Shown: one piece after another, positions 4,944 through 5,443 of the stretch
How the letters are laid out: the number at the start of each line of letters is the position of its first letter
How positions within the stretch are numbered: position 1 is the first letter of the stretch
Assembly: GCA_018712125.1 (NCBI GenBank)
Contig: DVHM01000111.1
Coordinates: forward strand, 1-5,443
Direction of reading: 5' to 3'
Length of the DNA: 5,443 nt
Source: Pullilachnospira_A gallistercoris
GTDB lineage: Bacteria > Bacillota > Clostridia > Lachnospirales > Lachnospiraceae
Position numbers and translations under genes: made by a program
The notes under the pieces: generated by a model
What the model was told of the DNA's origin: nothing
What the model saw: the letters and a program-made list of their open reading frames with translations, nothing else
Database searches by the model: none

Positions 4944-5443
4944 ATGTCACAGGAAGCAAGAATTTTTTATCAGGATGACTGTAACCTGTCTCTGCTGGAT
5001 GGCAAGACCATCGCTGTTATCGGATACGGCAGCCAGGGACACGCACACGCACTGAACGCCAAGGATTCCGGATGCCATGTTATCATTGGTCTGTATGAGG
5101 GAAGCAAATCCTGGGCGAAGGCTGAGAAACAGGGATTTGAGGTTTACACAGCTGCAGAGGCCGCAAAGAGAGCGGATATCATCATGATTCTGATCAACGA
5201 TGAGCTGCAGGCTGATATGTATAAGAAGGATATCGAGCCGAATCTGGAAGAGGGCAACATGCTGATGTTCGCTCACGGATTCAACATTCATTTCGGATGC
5301 ATCACTCCGCCCAAGAACGTGGACGTTACCATGATCGCACCCAAGGCTCCGGGACATACCGTAAGAAGTGAGTATCAGGCCGGCAAGGGTACTCCCTGCC
5401 TGGTAGCTGTTGAGCAGGATTACACCGGCAAGGCTCTGGATAT
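4944..5443 (+). CDS. ilvC: Ketol-acid reductoisomerase, N-terminal part (cut by window edge)
   Basis: IlvC converts 2-acetolactate, or 2-aceto-2-hydroxybutyrate, to the dihydroxy acid by Mg-dependent isomerisation and NAD(P)H reduction. It is the step after acetohydroxyacid synthase in branched-chain amino acid synthesis. The 166 visible residues cover the Rossmann domain. The GYGSQG dinucleotide loop is at 27-32, the cofactor-selecting loop GLYEGSKSW at 49-57, FAHGFNIHFG at 109-118 and MIAPKAPGHTVR at 130-141. The metal-binding acidic residues of the C-terminal knotted domain should lie beyond the window. The short N-terminal region before the loop fits the class I (about 330-residue) form. 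Codon choice (GCT, GGC, GTT, AAG, CTG) looks more selected than in the upstream genes, as in highly expressed genes. It is co-transcribed with ilvN; downstream genes are not visible. Confidence 0.96.
   Translation, partial: MSQEARIFYQDDCNLSLLDGKTIAVIGYGSQGHAHALNAKDSGCHVIIGLYEGSKSWAKAEKQGFEVYTAAEAAKRADIIMILINDELQADMYKKDIEPNLEEGNMLMFAHGFNIHFGCITPPKNVDVTMIAPKAPGHTVRSEYQAGKGTPCLVAVEQDYTGKALD

Overview
The window looks like chromosomal DNA from a Gram-positive anaerobe of the class Clostridia, most likely a member of the Lachnospiraceae. This is inferred from strong AGGAGG-type ribosome binding sites, moderately GC-rich coding sequence, and the resemblance, from memory, of the HD, GNAT and IlvC proteins to those of that family. 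No database search was possible. Every recognisable gene lies on the + strand.

Layout. (1) Positions 1-75 hold the last 24 codons of an unidentified upstream gene. An AT-rich spacer follows, with a short dyad and a perfect 15-bp hairpin (108-150), probably the terminator. (2) Positions 269-1552 encode a membrane-anchored diguanylate cyclase. Its frame is broken by one TAA codon at 374-376, leaving a 35-codon N-terminal piece and an intact 391-codon remainder that carries a full GGDEF domain. (3) Positions 1680-4215 form a tightly packed four-gene unit, probably with its own promoter at about 1586-1614. It encodes an ExoA/Xth-type AP endonuclease, an HD-domain predicted hydrolase, a GNAT acetyltransferase with an N-terminal tetrapeptide repeat, and an Sfp-type 4'-phosphopantetheinyl transferase. 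The last two junctions overlap by 1 and 4 bases. (4) A 212-bp regulatory gap (4216-4427) holds two overlapping sigma-A-type promoters, a pair of direct repeats 21 bp apart, and a hairpin in the leader. (5) ilvN (4428-4928) and the start of ilvC (4944 to the window edge) form a branched-chain amino acid biosynthesis operon.

How the genes relate. IlvN is the valine-sensing subunit of acetohydroxyacid synthase, and IlvC carries out the next step in the pathway, so their pairing is functionally clear. The exoA-HD-GNAT-PPTase unit has no obvious shared pathway and may be a housekeeping cluster joined by transcription only. The diguanylate cyclase is a separate signalling gene.

No mobile element, CRISPR array, tRNA or rRNA was seen. 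I did not find a convincing new system. The observations most worth checking are the in-frame stop in the cyclase, its transporter-like membrane sensor, the repeat at the GNAT N-terminus, and the compact ilvNC control region.
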